A DNA stretch of 64,000 nucleotides from the NCBI GenBank assembly GCA_023101885.1, contig JALPQD010000233.1, positions 2,269,501 to 2,333,500 on the forward strand, read 5' to 3'. Positions within the stretch are counted from its first letter, which is position 1. Each line of letters begins with the position of its first letter. Below the pieces are notes generated by a model. The model had not been told where the DNA came from and made no database searches. It saw nothing but the letters and a program-made list of their open reading frames with translations. This document shows positions 36,459 through 47,609 of the stretch, one piece after another. Source of the stretch: Typhlomys cinereus (taxonomy: Eukaryota > Chordata > Mammalia > Rodentia > Platacanthomyidae). Position numbers and translations under genes: made by a program.

Positions 36459-36671
36459 AGAAAGAAGAAAAGAAAGAAAGAAAGAAAGAAAGAGAAAAAT
36501 AAGAAAAGAAAGAAAGAAGGAGGTGGGAGGGAGGGGAGGAAAGAAAGGAAGGAAGGAAGGAGGGAGGGAAGGAGGGAGAGGGAGGGAGAGAGAGAAAGAG
36601 AGAAATAGAGAAAGAGAAAGAAAGAAGAAAGAAAGAGAAATTAAGAAAGAAAGAAAGAAAGAAGAAAAGAA

Positions 36672-36707
<36 letters not shown>

Positions 36708-36902
36708 AGAAGAAAGGAAAGAAAAAAGAAGAAAGAAAGAAAGAGAAAGAAAGGAAGAAAGAGAGGAAGAAGAAGGAAGGAAGGAAGGAAGGGGGAAGAG
36801 GGAAGGAGGAAAGAAGGGAGGGAGGGAGAGAAGGAGGGAGAGAGGAAAGAAGGGAGGGAGGGAAGGAAGGAGGGAGGGAGAGAAGGAGGGAGGGAAGAAG
36901 GA

Positions 36903-36962
<60 letters not shown>

Positions 36963-36980
36963 AGAAAGAAGAAAGAAAAG
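36375..36980. repeat. 606-bp polypurine tract, (GAAA)n/(GGAA)n/(GGGA)n
   Basis: Almost every base on the plus strand is A or G. Clean GAAA arrays flank GGAAGGAGGGAGG-rich segments (36520-36600 and 36770-36900), ending in a GAAA array. The 156-codon Lys/Glu/Arg frame and its Ser/Phe/Leu complement are artefacts. A mirror-symmetric purine tract like this can form triplex (H-)DNA. Confidence 0.97.
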
Positions 36981-37640
36981 TAAATCATCATGAAAGAGGG
37001 AAAACTACAGAAAATCTCTTTGATGAACTTGGTTGGTAGTAACTGGGGTAAAAACAGTAAATTACCAAAATATTTAACTGAAAAAATATGCTACTAATTT
37101 ATCAAAAAGGAAGTAAAACTAAGAATTAATGTAATCTCTACTTATAAATAAAAGTGGCATAGGATAATGCTATCACAGTTACAAAACTGATATATTTCTA
37201 CAATAGTGGTAGCACTGAAAACTCACATAGGGTTTAGGAAAAAAGTTTGAGATAACCTATGATCCAGCAATCACATATTTAGGAATTTATACCACAAAAG
37301 TATAAACATAAAAGTATAAAAGCATAAGAAATATAAAGTATTATATATTTGCAAATTAGGCTTTGACTCTTCACTCAGTAGAACTTTGTGCTTTTAATAT
37401 TCTTAGAAGATGCTGCAGTTGATCTATAGCACTGAAAAAAGATAAAAATAAAAACAAATAAATTAAAAATGTCAATTTTATCAGTAGGTGAAAAAAATGA
37501 ACAACTTTTAAACATACATTGAAATCCTAAAAAATGGTTCAAATATTGTACTTTCATCTACATTATTTTGGCAAAGAATAAAGCTGTATCACTGACAAAA
37601 TTCCATTTATTTTCCTACAAAAGTACTCTACACATGTAGT
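36981..37640. other. AT-rich unique spacer
   Basis: No feature recognised. Confidence 0.4.
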
Positions 37641-37643
37641 TAT

Positions 37644-37865
37644 TTGCTAACTTTTATAACACTGCAGCCAAGAGCTTCCCTTATATGTTTCTACATTTTA
37701 GGAAGTCTGCAAATAATCACAGCAATAAGCAGTGCTCTGAGTGAGACATGGTACAAAAAGGTAGGCATGGCCCTCACTATTGGTACTCAAGTGATAAACT
37801 CTGTTCTTATATTTGCTGTATTCCTGTGGAACATCTTTGAAACAGACTCGGGAAGATGGCAATAA
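37644..37865 (+). pseudogene. Possible membrane-protein pseudo-exon (speculative)
   Basis: An open frame of 73 codons encodes two hydrophobic stretches, FYILGSLQIITAISSAL and MALTIGTQVINSVLIFAVFL, that look like transmembrane helices. Splice-like signals lie inside it: a pyrimidine-poor CTACATTTTAG before GAAGTCTG, and AAAAAG before GTAGGC (59-bp interval). The spacing resembles a four-helix (MS4A/CD20-like) exon, but I cannot assign a family. It could be chance in AT-rich DNA. Confidence 0.2.
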
Positions 37866-37929
37866 TCCTGGTCATTATGTTGGGAAAACAGGAGAATAAG
37901 AATGTAGTAACACACCTGAATTTCTTCTT

Positions 37930-38268
37930 TTTAAAAAAATCCTTTTTCGTGTGTGTGTGTGTGTGTGTATGTGTGTGAAGTCTGTGTATGTTTTTATGTA
38001 TGCTAGCACACATGTCTGTGGATGTGGTAGAAAACATCCTTAATTGCTCTTTCTTCAGGCTAGGTTTCTTGATCAAACCCTTAACTTCCAAATAGAGCAG
38101 CATAACTGGCTGGGTTGCTCAGGGGTTCTTTCTTCTGAGACTGAAATTACGGGCAGGCTATCACTCCAAACTAGCATTTACATGGGTTGTGGAGATCCAA
38201 AATGTTACCATCTTGTTTGCAAATGGCAACCACTTTAACTACTGTGCCATCTCTGTAGCCTTAAACTA
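37930..38268 (-). repeat. Old tRNA-type SINE
   Basis: Antisense: GT-rich tail (37947-37977), TAATTGCTCTTTCTTCAGG, AACTGGCTGGGTTGCTCAGG, AATTACGGGCAGGCTATCAC, ACATGGGTTGTGGAGATCC, then CACTTTAACTACTGTGCCATCTCTGTAGCC, the reverse complement of a tRNA-type head. Same type as 62063. Confidence 0.75.
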
Positions 38269-38417
38269 GAATTTTTTGATTGGTTTTTGTATATTTTAGA
38301 ACAAATGTACAGTTTACATATTTTGATTACCTTCTCAAAACCTAGCTAAATAAAAATTTTTACATAATGCAATTTTTTCATTGTATTTTAAATGTTTGTC
38401 CTTGTATTTATGTTATA

Positions 38418-39014
38418 TTATTGTGGATATATTACTTTGTATATATTTACTCTTGGTCTTTTTCTGCCTGAGATTAAACTGTTGGATGAGCACAAAGGAG
38501 GTTGAAAGAATTCTAGCAGAAGTGGTGTGACTCCACGACCTAGCTCGCCTGCACAGGAGTCCATCAAAAATACATCCTGAGTGACAAAGTCACTGGATAT
38601 GGCTTCTAAGTCCCTCACAAATACAAACTTCTTTAGTCATTACATTATGTTGGACTATGTCTGGTATCATTCTGCAGGAGACAAAGCAGAGGGTCTACCA
38701 GAAATCAGAGTCCTTTATACTGAAAATGTAAGATGAGGAACACAAGTCTCATGACTACCTAGAATGCTCCTGGTCCGTGCAGTTTGTGGCCCATTGCACT
38801 TCTAAAGTAAAACTCCTGAGCCTTTTTGTCCATACATGGGATATGAAGATGTGTTGAGTGAGTCCTTGGCAGAGTCTGCATTCACTGTGAGCCCTAGAAA
38901 CTGCACACGGTTTCGGACAGTGGCCAGCATCTTCACAACTGCACTGTGTTTAGGTAGGACAGTGATCAACTTTGAAAAATAGGGAAGATACTTCAAAACT
39001 TGCAGTATCAACTA
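38418..39014 (-). pseudogene. Degraded coding-like block, gene unidentified
   Basis: On the minus strand a 69-codon open segment (39011-38802) contains VLKYLPYFSKLITVLPKHSAVVKMLATVRNRVQFLGLTVN in protein-like composition. After a TAG, coding-like sequence continues in the same frame (KCNGPQTARTRSILGSHETC) to a TAA. A frame-shifted open segment (38618-38418) follows, with DLEAISSDFVTQDVFLMDSC. Stops and frameshifts interrupting plausible protein sequence suggest an old retrocopy. I do not recognise the parent and see no obvious poly(A) tail. Chance is the alternative. Confidence 0.4.
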
Positions 39015-39501
39015 TTTAGCCAAAATTTATTCTTTTATATAAAAATAAATAAATACATTAGTTTCATCTAACTAATATGCAAATATGTTTTCATCTTTAA
39101 TGAGCAATAAAATTTCATGTACACCAAATCTTTAAAAATGAATTTCTTTGTGATATATTATGAGTAAATATTTAATTTGTATTACTTTGTATTACATGTC
39201 TTTAAAGTTAAGGGTTGCTTAAACAATTTCCATGTGTAACATCTGACAAACCAGGTTTGGCATGTCCTAATCTATACCTTTGGATCACATGTCTTGGCAC
39301 AGAAATCTTGTAGTCTCAAAGTTGATCAGTATTTTTATTTTATAATACTCAAGGTTGAAACTGCCACATCATATAAATATGTTATAGAAAAATGGCATAA
39401 ATATGTTTAGAGCTGTTTCAGAAATTGCTGGAAATTCTGTTGTACAAAAACTTTAAGTCCTATAGCAATTTTATTGTGTAACTCAAATCACCAAGTCAAG
39501 T
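39015..39501. other. AT-rich unique spacer
   Basis: No feature recognised. Confidence 0.4.
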
Positions 39502-39516
39502 AGGAGTTTTTTAAAA

Positions 39517-39535
39517 CATTATTTATCTATTTAGC

Positions 39536-39590
<55 letters not shown>

Positions 39591-39815
39591 AGAGGGCACT
39601 GTGTGTCCCTGTGGAGGCCTAAGGGTGATTTCATGAATCATCCTGAGTGCTTCTACCTTTGCTCTGGAATTTCCCAGGCTCTGTCAACCAAGGCCAAAAG
39701 TACAATCGGCCACTGTTTCCACCTGGTGTTTTTATATGGAACCTGGAATCTACCCAGGACCTTCTGCTTGGAGGTGGAGTCTTAACCTCTCAAGCCATCT
39801 CTCCAGGTCTCAAAA
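39517..39815 (-). repeat. Older B2-like SINE with (GT)26
   Basis: Tail TTATTTATCTATTTAGC, (TG)26 at 39537-39589, TCAGAGGGCACTGTGTGTCCC, body, head CAAGCCATCTCTCCAG. Imperfect target-site duplication AGGAGTTTTTTAAAA (39502-39516) and AGGAATTTTTAAAAT (about 39816-39830). Confidence 0.88.
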
Positions 39816-39829
39816 AGGAATTTTTAAAA

Positions 39830-40599
39830 TCAAGCATTCTAGCACAGTACAATCCAATGATATAGTAATTGATAGTAACATATTGAGGAATTGGTGGTGG
39901 GAAAACATAAACAATTTGTTTTCCATAATTGAACCATTGTACTTCTATAAGAACAGAAAGCTTTGCATGTGCAATAAACACATCATTGTCCAGAACATTG
40001 AGCAGTCTCAAGTCTAGGTATACCAGGCATCATTTGTGGATTCTGCATGGCATGAAGATGCAATGGGAAACATGATTTTGTGCTCAGAAACAAGGATGCA
40101 CACAAACAAATACTGCCAGAAGCACCTCAGATTTTAGATTTGGATTGGTTAATTCCAATATAATCAGAAAAGTATTTATGATTGCCAAAATCTTCACAAT
40201 CACCATATTTATTTCAGTCAAAAGCCATTTTCATGAAGCTGAGGCCTAGTTCAAGCACTTTGTAGCTCACTCAGTACTTAAGTCAGCAAACATTCAAGAT
40301 TCATCTCAAATCTGATGAATCAGTGAAAGGCCTTTAGTCATAATTTACAGCAAGCTAAGACGCTCAGGTATCAACTACTAAAATGAGTACAACTTCTAAT
40401 CAAATGCAATCTTTTCTTATGGCTTATACATAGGAAGTTGAAATGAACATATATAAATGTATATACACATGCATAACAATACAGTTATACAAAAATTTAA
40501 CTTTAATGTTATATGTATTTATGTGCAAAAATGTATAAGTTGTTAAAGGCATGGAAGAAATAAACTGATAGTTTATAATCCCAATTAAATGCACTAGAT

Positions 40600-40600
<1 letters not shown>
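39830..40600. other. Unique sequence
   Basis: No repeat body or gene recognised. Confidence 0.4.

Positions 40601-40637
<37 letters not shown>
40601..40637. repeat. (AC)18 microsatellite
   Basis: Uninterrupted AC dinucleotides with no SINE body attached. Confidence 0.96.
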
Positions 40638-40641
<4 letters not shown>

Positions 40642-40999
40642 TGAAAAGTAGGAGGGAACTTGGTAAAAAGACTGGGTGAGAGGAAAGGGAATTGGTTCAG
40701 AGAACATTATATTTATATGAAATTGCAAAAGAATGAATAATTTTTAAAAAGAATTTATGGTTTCTCCATTTTTAAGTCAATGAAATATTATTCCTCAATA
40801 CAACATTTCAGGAAGGGAAAGATCAATATTTCAAGTGAAAAATTCACATTTTGCTTTTACATTGCCTTGAGAATCTTCACAATGAGCCACAAAACAGTGT
40901 GGGAGTAATTTAGCATGTAGCCAGAGCTAGGTCATTTGAGAATCTTTATTTCAACTATGGAGTTATAAATATTTCGCTCAAACAATACTTCTGAAAATA
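40638..40999. other. Unique sequence
   Basis: No feature recognised. Confidence 0.4.
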
Positions 41000-42450
41000 T
41001 TCTGCAGTACCCTGAAACACATATTATGTTTTCACAAACAGGAAATGCCCCTTTGGAATGCTGTTTGATATGTCTTCCGAAGCTCTGTGAAGTGCCCTCT
41101 GAAAAGCTTTACCTTGGTTAAGCAACACCTTGCAATATACAGCTGACTTTTGCGGTATTTAATAGAAAGCATCACTGACAATTAGATAACTACATTGAGT
41201 AGCTGTAATTGTGTAATTTTTTTAAAAAAAGAAAACCTATTTTTAAGAAGTATTTTGAGTCCAGCAGCTACCTTTCATGTCTCTGGATGTTTTCAGAACT
41301 CATTTGTTTGAGGGGTTTTTAATCTGAGGACAGTGGAAAGTTACACCCGCTGTGCTGTCGTCAATCACGCCAGGAGGAAAAATAGTGGCGTGATTTGTTA
41401 TCTGTTATTCCCCTTCCAGTGGTGACTGACTCCCGGTGCCAGCTCTGTCCTTAAGGCCATCACTTATGGGGACCACTGTCTGTCAAAACCACAACCAACT
41501 TTAAGGGCTGCCTTTGTTGGTGCAGACAAATGAGGATGACCTTTAACAATAAAATAGGCACCTACTGTGACACATGAAACGGCGGCTGAAATTAAGAACA
41601 CCATATAGACATTTCAAACACCGGAGAAAAGTTGGAAGTTGAACTAAAACTTAATTATAAGAGCAAATGTGGATAGACATTGTCAATAATGAAACAGACA
41701 TGGTCAGAAGCATCGATTCGCAGCCTGGACTACAACTTCATCTTGGAATCATCCTACCTTTTATTAATAATGAATGCTATTGATGGGGTTTCTTTAAAAG
41801 GGGGGTAAAAGATTAAATTATAGTATCCACGGATTTATCAAGCCATGATTTTTGTAAATGAATGTAGAGATATACAATTTGTTAATGAGTGTTATAGAGG
41901 GACAAAGGGAAAAAAACAGAAATATGAAAGCTCTGATTTACACTAATAGCACTTCAAACGATTTGCAGGTCCTCTGCCTGGGTAGGTATTGGCTGTGAAC
42001 CATGCACTGGTATTTTGTAGTGTTTCAAAGCCCAGTGTAAGCATTCCAGGCCTGCATTGTAAAGACCACAGCACAGTCTGTGGTTTGAAAGGCTCTCACA
42101 ATCCAACCTGGCAAGTGGTCAGTGGAGACTATATTTTACAGAGAACACAAATCAATCCTATTGAGCACTTTTCAAGTAATATAATATTCTGCCTGTGACA
42201 ATAATGAAATTAGTCTATGGATTTTATTTTAAATATTGAAATGCCATTTAAATATTTAATGAAGCACAAAACTTATAAATATCTGTATTTATATTTATAT
42301 TTATATAAAGAAAAAGAATAATTTCAGAAAATTTCCTCTCTTCTAAATGAGTGTTATTTGTTCATGAAGGAATATATGTTTATAATGGTGACGATTTCCT
42401 GGATTTCACACTCACGATTTTACCGACTATTAAAAGTTGCAGGTATTGGG
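41000..42450. other. Repeat-free block, candidate regulatory element
   Basis: About 1.45 kb with no SINE, LINE, LTR or microsatellite, the longest clean stretch in the second half of the window. It holds CpG-containing motifs in a CpG-poor background (CACGCCAG, GGCGTGATT, AAACGGCGGCTG, CACCGGAG, ATCGATTCGC), TAAT cores and a perfect inverted repeat at 41363-41395. No long frames. A conserved enhancer-type element is an inference from these traits. Confidence 0.4.
41363..41395. repeat. Perfect 10-bp inverted repeat
   Basis: AATCACGCCA (41363-41372) and TGGCGTGATT (41386-41395) are exact reverse complements separated by 13 bp. They could be paired binding sites for one factor or a hairpin. Confidence 0.9.
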
Positions 42451-44750
42451 TGATTCATCTATATTTCTAGTTTGTGGTGGTATAGGAAAGGATGGTCATT
42501 GAGTTCCCTAACCTATTTCCACAGCCTTTGTCCACAAGACATATGTGGAAGGGACTTGTCATTTATAGCTGACCGAATATATTTGCCTATGTAAGGCTGC
42601 TTCGTTTCTTGACATGACCATCAAAGAAAAACCTTCTGATATTTTGGCATATTTGGATCTCTGAAAAGTAATGTGACTACAAGATTAACAAGTTTTTGGG
42701 AAGGAGAAATAAATAATGTTTGTTCAAAACCATTAAGGTTTTAGAGTTGTTACCATGCTCTTCCTGACTGATATTTTTTTTTTTTATCTCTTGGACTTGT
42801 TTTTTTTTTTTTCACTTTAAATGAGAAAAAATGTTCCTCAAAATTTGACTGATTAGGAATGCCAAAATGTAGATCAAGGAAATGAGTAAAGAACCAGCAT
42901 TTAATAAACTAGTAAAAACCTGTAGAAATGTTACCAAATTACAAATCAGAACACTTGGTCTGTATTCTTTGTTTTCTAAGTAGATGAAAGCTACATTTGA
43001 GCTTTATAGAAAAGAACAGAAAAAACAAACAAAACGAACAACAACAAACCTAACCTTTTTCAAGCCTGCCCAGTCTTGTGGCTATGTAGCAAACTGACTG
43101 ACATATTTATTCTAAAGATTATGATTTTTCTTTAATTTTCAAAATCTTATATAACAATGTTACCATGACTCACTTTGTATGACCTGCTCATGAATATACA
43201 TGCATATATTTGTTCTAGAAAGAGACATATGAGATCCCAGCTAGAGATGCCTGCAGAGTCCTCCCTACACTACACCCTGCTAGAGATGCTCCAGAGCGCC
43301 TTCCCTACAAGAAAAAATATATCAATTTGCTAATGCTTCTAGGAACACTACTTTTAAGAGAAAAAAACAGGAATCCTGTATTTTCAGAGAGGTGGCCTTA
43401 AGGCATTGGTAATACCCCTTAAAAGGATATCTGATTGCCCCTGAGATAATGCTGCATTAAGTACTAGTGAAAATGAAAATCGACTGTGAATTCCATTCCA
43501 TTGGTTGAATAGCAACATGAATAGTAATTTCCAGAAGGGTGCACTTTCACACGTTTGTAAGCACATTCAAAACTCACTACAAGCTTTCCTTTCAGTCCAC
43601 TGCACTACCACTACTAACCAGAAGCTTACCAGGATCCTCCAAACAATAAACAATCCAAGTGTGAGATATCACATGTTTCTGAAAAAAAAAAATCAGGTGA
43701 CCCCTGGGAAAAAATTATATGCCACTTGGATAAGATTTTTACAGTAAAAGAGCAAAGTTTTAATAATATAAATTCTCTGAGTTCTTGTTATCTTATCAAT
43801 ATATAATACTATTTCTAGAACTTTAAAAATATTTACTGATTATCCCTTTTGATTACAGAGCTCATACTTTTAGATAACACACTCCCCAGTAGAAGATTCG
43901 TCAATATTCAATTTGGATCAATTGCATAGAGTGCAGCACAAAATAAGTTTTAATTTTCTGGTGATGTAAAATATTAAATTTGTGAATTTCAACTTTAACT
44001 TAGTATTACTAACACACATAAAGTTATCCATTTTAAAATAATATGTCTTGTCAAAACCAAATTTCAAAGACTGGAGTGATTTTTTCCCAAAACAGGAAAA
44101 TCCAGGATTTTTGCTTTTTGCAAATATTTTAAGTTGGAATTTGCACAATTTAACAACTGTTTTAGAATCAGTTTCTGAGAAATCTGCATTTTGACCATTC
44201 TTGCTTCGCATATGTGTTTCCTGCTTTAGAGTCAGTTTTTAAGCACAGCATCTTGATGGCTATTTGACAGTGTAAGGTCAAGCTTGAGATATTTCAGACC
44301 CTATTAAAATTGTTCAGGTCAAGCAAAGGTTAGAGAAAAATAACCGCTACAGGATCTTTATTGTATGTGATGGGACCACAGATAAACTTTGCATTCTCAC
44401 TCCCAATGTGCCCAGGCTTGACTAAAAGCTAAAGGGTGAGCTTACTCTATTGATTTTCACATGGAAGCTAAGAGGTAAAATAACCCTAGCTCATTAAAGG
44501 TGCCAGTGTGGAAGATGATTGGATGCCTTTTATCTTCTGAAAATAAAATCAGATGAATCTCAGTTGTTGAAGGATGATGAGAATAGCTAAGAGTGCTCAC
44601 CTCACGGCCCGAATTTCTTGTGATTCACTGTTCCATTTCCACCTTTCCAGATTTTTTTTTTATTTTCCACATTTATTTTTACAAGGGAGATTCACTTTTA
44701 TTGTCTTTAAAATGCAGTGCTTTATTCTTTAATAGTAATATTTTTCTAAA
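42451..44750. other. Unique AT-rich sequence
   Basis: Poly-T runs near 42775 and 42800 and internal echoes of GCTAGAGATGC at 43243 and 43280, but no recognised element or gene. The 97-codon minus frame (43918-44211) has no family features. Confidence 0.4.
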
Positions 44751-44766
44751 ATTTGGCACGATTCTT

Positions 44767-45074
44767 TTTTTTTATTATTATTATTATTTATTCAACTGTG
44801 TGCATATGCGTGTGTATGTGCACGCACGCGTGTGTGTCCGTGTGTGTGTATGTGTAGAACCACGGACAAATTCGCAAACCATATGGATGCCTCCACCTCC
44901 TTCTGCCCCGGGATTCACAGGCTCCGCCCTACCAGGACCAGAAGCGCAGGCCGCCCCCGCTTCTGCCTGGTGTCTATACGTGGGATCTGGGATCCGAACT
45001 CAGGACCTTCCGCCTGCAAGGCGGAGGCTTAACCCCTGAGCCACCTCTCCAGCCCCAGCCACCTCTTCAGCCCC
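44767..45074 (-). repeat. Young B2-like SINE with duplicated 5' head
   Basis: Antisense copy: tail (TTA)n CAACTG, GT-rich tract, GC-rich body. The right end carries the 18-bp head twice: AGCCACCTCTCCAGCCCC (45039-45056) and AGCCACCTCTTCAGCCCC (45057-45074). Target-site duplication TTGGCACGATTCTT at 44753-44766 and 45075-45088, outside both heads. Confidence 0.93.
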
Positions 45075-45088
45075 TTGGCACGATTCTT

Positions 45089-45365
45089 AACTTACTTGAT
45101 TACCCAATAAATATAGTAATTGGATAAAAGTATTTATGAGAGATTGATGACTGGAAATATCGTACAGCTGTAAGTGAGATCAACGCTGTTTCTCTTTTTA
45201 CATGGCCAATCTTTAGAGGAAAGGTATTGATTCTATCATGTGAAATATCTATCAACAAACAAATAGAAATCCTCTATACATGAAAAAAAAAAGTTGCAAG
45301 GAGAAGCACATACAAGGAATGCTTTTCCCATTGAAAGATTCTGACTGTTACTTTCCTCTTTTCTG
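45089..45365. other. Unique spacer
   Basis: No feature recognised. Confidence 0.4.
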
Positions 45366-46743
45366 GAAGCTGTCCATTTCTCTTTTTTTTTTTTTTATTT
45401 CCGCTCATACAAACTTAACAAGTACACTGGTCCCTTCCCTCCTTCCACCCCCCAACCCCTGTTCCTCCCTCTCCCCTCCAACCTCCCTCCCCATCCCCTA
45501 GTGCCTCTCCCTCCCATCCCCGGAGCATCCTTTAATGTGCATGCCAAATTCTCCTCTGGGTCCTCCTCTCCGATGAAGTGCAAGGACCCAGGGCTATTTC
45601 CCAGAACCCTTTCCTGTGTTCCCCTTAAGCTTAGGAACACTACTGTGACTGTCAGTCCCTAGCCTCTAAGGATCCTAGTGCCTTTAGTCCACGCTAGACT
45701 TTGTGGGTTCAATAATGTGTTGGACATTGCGCAGGGCATGCAAAGTCTTATTATGATTGCTTCGGCCCTAACTTGTGTGGAGTATCTTGTATATCATTAC
45801 TCTTCCCATCCTTGTGCTCTTACAATCTTATCGCCCCCTCTTCAGCAAATGTCCCTGAGCTTCAGGATGCGGAGAGATTAGGCTGGCCTAGTTCCAGGTG
45901 GTTGATATAGAGTCTCTGAAGTTCTGGATTATGGTTTGTTGATTTTTTTTTTCAGTTTTGCTGCTCCTTGCAATGCCCTTGGTTCCATCCTGATGGGTAT
46001 TGCATGTCACCCCCTGGCCAGAGAAAAAAACCTGTTAGAGTCTTGTTATAAGAGTATATTTAAGTAGATGTAATAAAAGTAAGAGACCACGGTGAGGGAG
46101 GGGTCAATCACCCATTTGCAAAATGGTTACTTTCTATCTGCCAGACTATATGCCCTCCCCTTCTGGTGAGATCATACCCAATCAGTTCCAAAAGATCAGG
46201 AAGGAAAGTCTGTGAACTTAACCAGATGTCTCATTACTTACTTGCAGTCCTTGATGGTGCCCTATTTTCTCTGCTGTAACATGATCCCCTCTCTCCTTGT
46301 TTCTGGTGGGGCCCTCCTTCCTCATCCCTCCTGTTTATAATCTTTGCAATTACTGTAGGTATTATGGAGATTTATCCTTGAGTGTCTCTAAGTGGGTTTG
46401 GTACTAGGATCTACCTATTAGGGAGTACATACAGTGCTTAATTTTCTGTATCTGGATACTTCATTCAATTTAATTGTTTCTAATTCCATTTCCCAGCAAA
46501 TTGCATTAATTCATCATTTTTGATGGCTGAGTAGTATTCCATTGTATAAATGTACCACGTTTTCCTTATCCACTTGTCAGCTGTTGGACATTTGGACTGA
46601 TTCCATGACTTTGCTATTGCAAACAGTGCTGCTATGAACATGGTTGTGCTTGTGCTATCGAGGTGAACCTCTGCTGTATGGGGGGTTATTCCCAAAAGTG
46701 GAATAGCAGGGTCATATGGCATTTCAATCTTTAATTTCTTTAA

Positions 46744-47060
46744 ATTTTTAAAATTTTTTTTATTTATTATTTATTCAATTGTGCATGTGTATCCATGTGT
46801 GCGCGTGTGTGTATGTATGTGTGTGTATGTATGTATGTATGTGTGTGTAGAACCACAGACGAATTCCGGAACCACTATGGACGCCTCCACCACCTCCTTG
46901 TTTACTCTGCCCCGGGGTTCACAGGCTCCGCCCTACCAGGACCGGAAACGCAGGCCGCCCTGGCTTCTGCCTGGCGTCTATACGTGGGGTCTAGGATCCA
47001 AACTCAGCACCTTCTGCTTGCAAGGCAGAGGCTTAAGCCCTGAGCTACCACTCCAGCCCC
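46744..47060 (-). repeat. Young B2-like SINE nested in L1
   Basis: Antisense copy, tail TTATTATTTATTCAATTG, (GT)/(GTAT) tract, head CTACCACTCCAGCCCC. Exact 20-bp target-site duplication TCAATCTTTAATTTCTTTAA at 46724-46743 and 47061-47080. Confidence 0.96.
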
Positions 47061-47337
47061 TCAATCTTTAATTTCTTTAAGAATCTCCAGATGGTGCGCC
47101 AGAGTGGTTGTATGAGCCTACATTCCCACCAGCGATGTAGGAGAGTTCCCCTCTCTCCACATCCTCTCCAGCATTTGGTGGTGTTTGTATTGTGGATTTT
47201 TGCCATCCTGACAGGGATGAGATGATATCTCAGGGAAGTTTTTATTTGCATTTCCCCGATGGCTAAGGATGTGGAGCATTTTTTAAGATATTTATTAGAG
47301 ATTTTAATTTCATCCCTGGTAAAGTTTCTTTTAAATT

Positions 47338-47609
47338 CAGAGGCTGGAGAGGTGGCTCAGGGGTTAAGCCTCCAACTTGCAGGCGGAAGGTCCTGAGTTC
47401 TGATCCTAGACCCCATGTACAGATGCTAGGCAGAAGCGGGGGCGGCCTGTTTCTGGTCCTGGTAGAGCAGAGCCTGTGAAACTGAGGGCAGAGTAAACAA
47501 GGAGGAAGTAGAGGCACTCCATGGTGGTTCCTGAATTCGCCCGTGGTTCTACATACACACACGCACACACACACACACACAATTGAATAAATAATAAAAA
47601 AATTTTTTT
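47338..47609 (+). repeat. Young B2-like SINE nested in L1, opposite strand
   Basis: Sense copy: GAGGCTGGAGAGGTGGCTCAGG head, GGTCCTGAGTTCTGATCC B box, (CA)n, CAATTGAATAAATAATAA tail. Target-site duplication AAAGTTTCTTTTAA at 47321-47334 and 47610-47623. Confidence 0.95.

Noticed and set aside
36523..36993. 156-codon Lys/Arg/Glu-rich frame and its Ser/Leu/Phe-rich complement
   Set aside because: Produced entirely by the polypurine repeat, with all frames open and no unique sequence.
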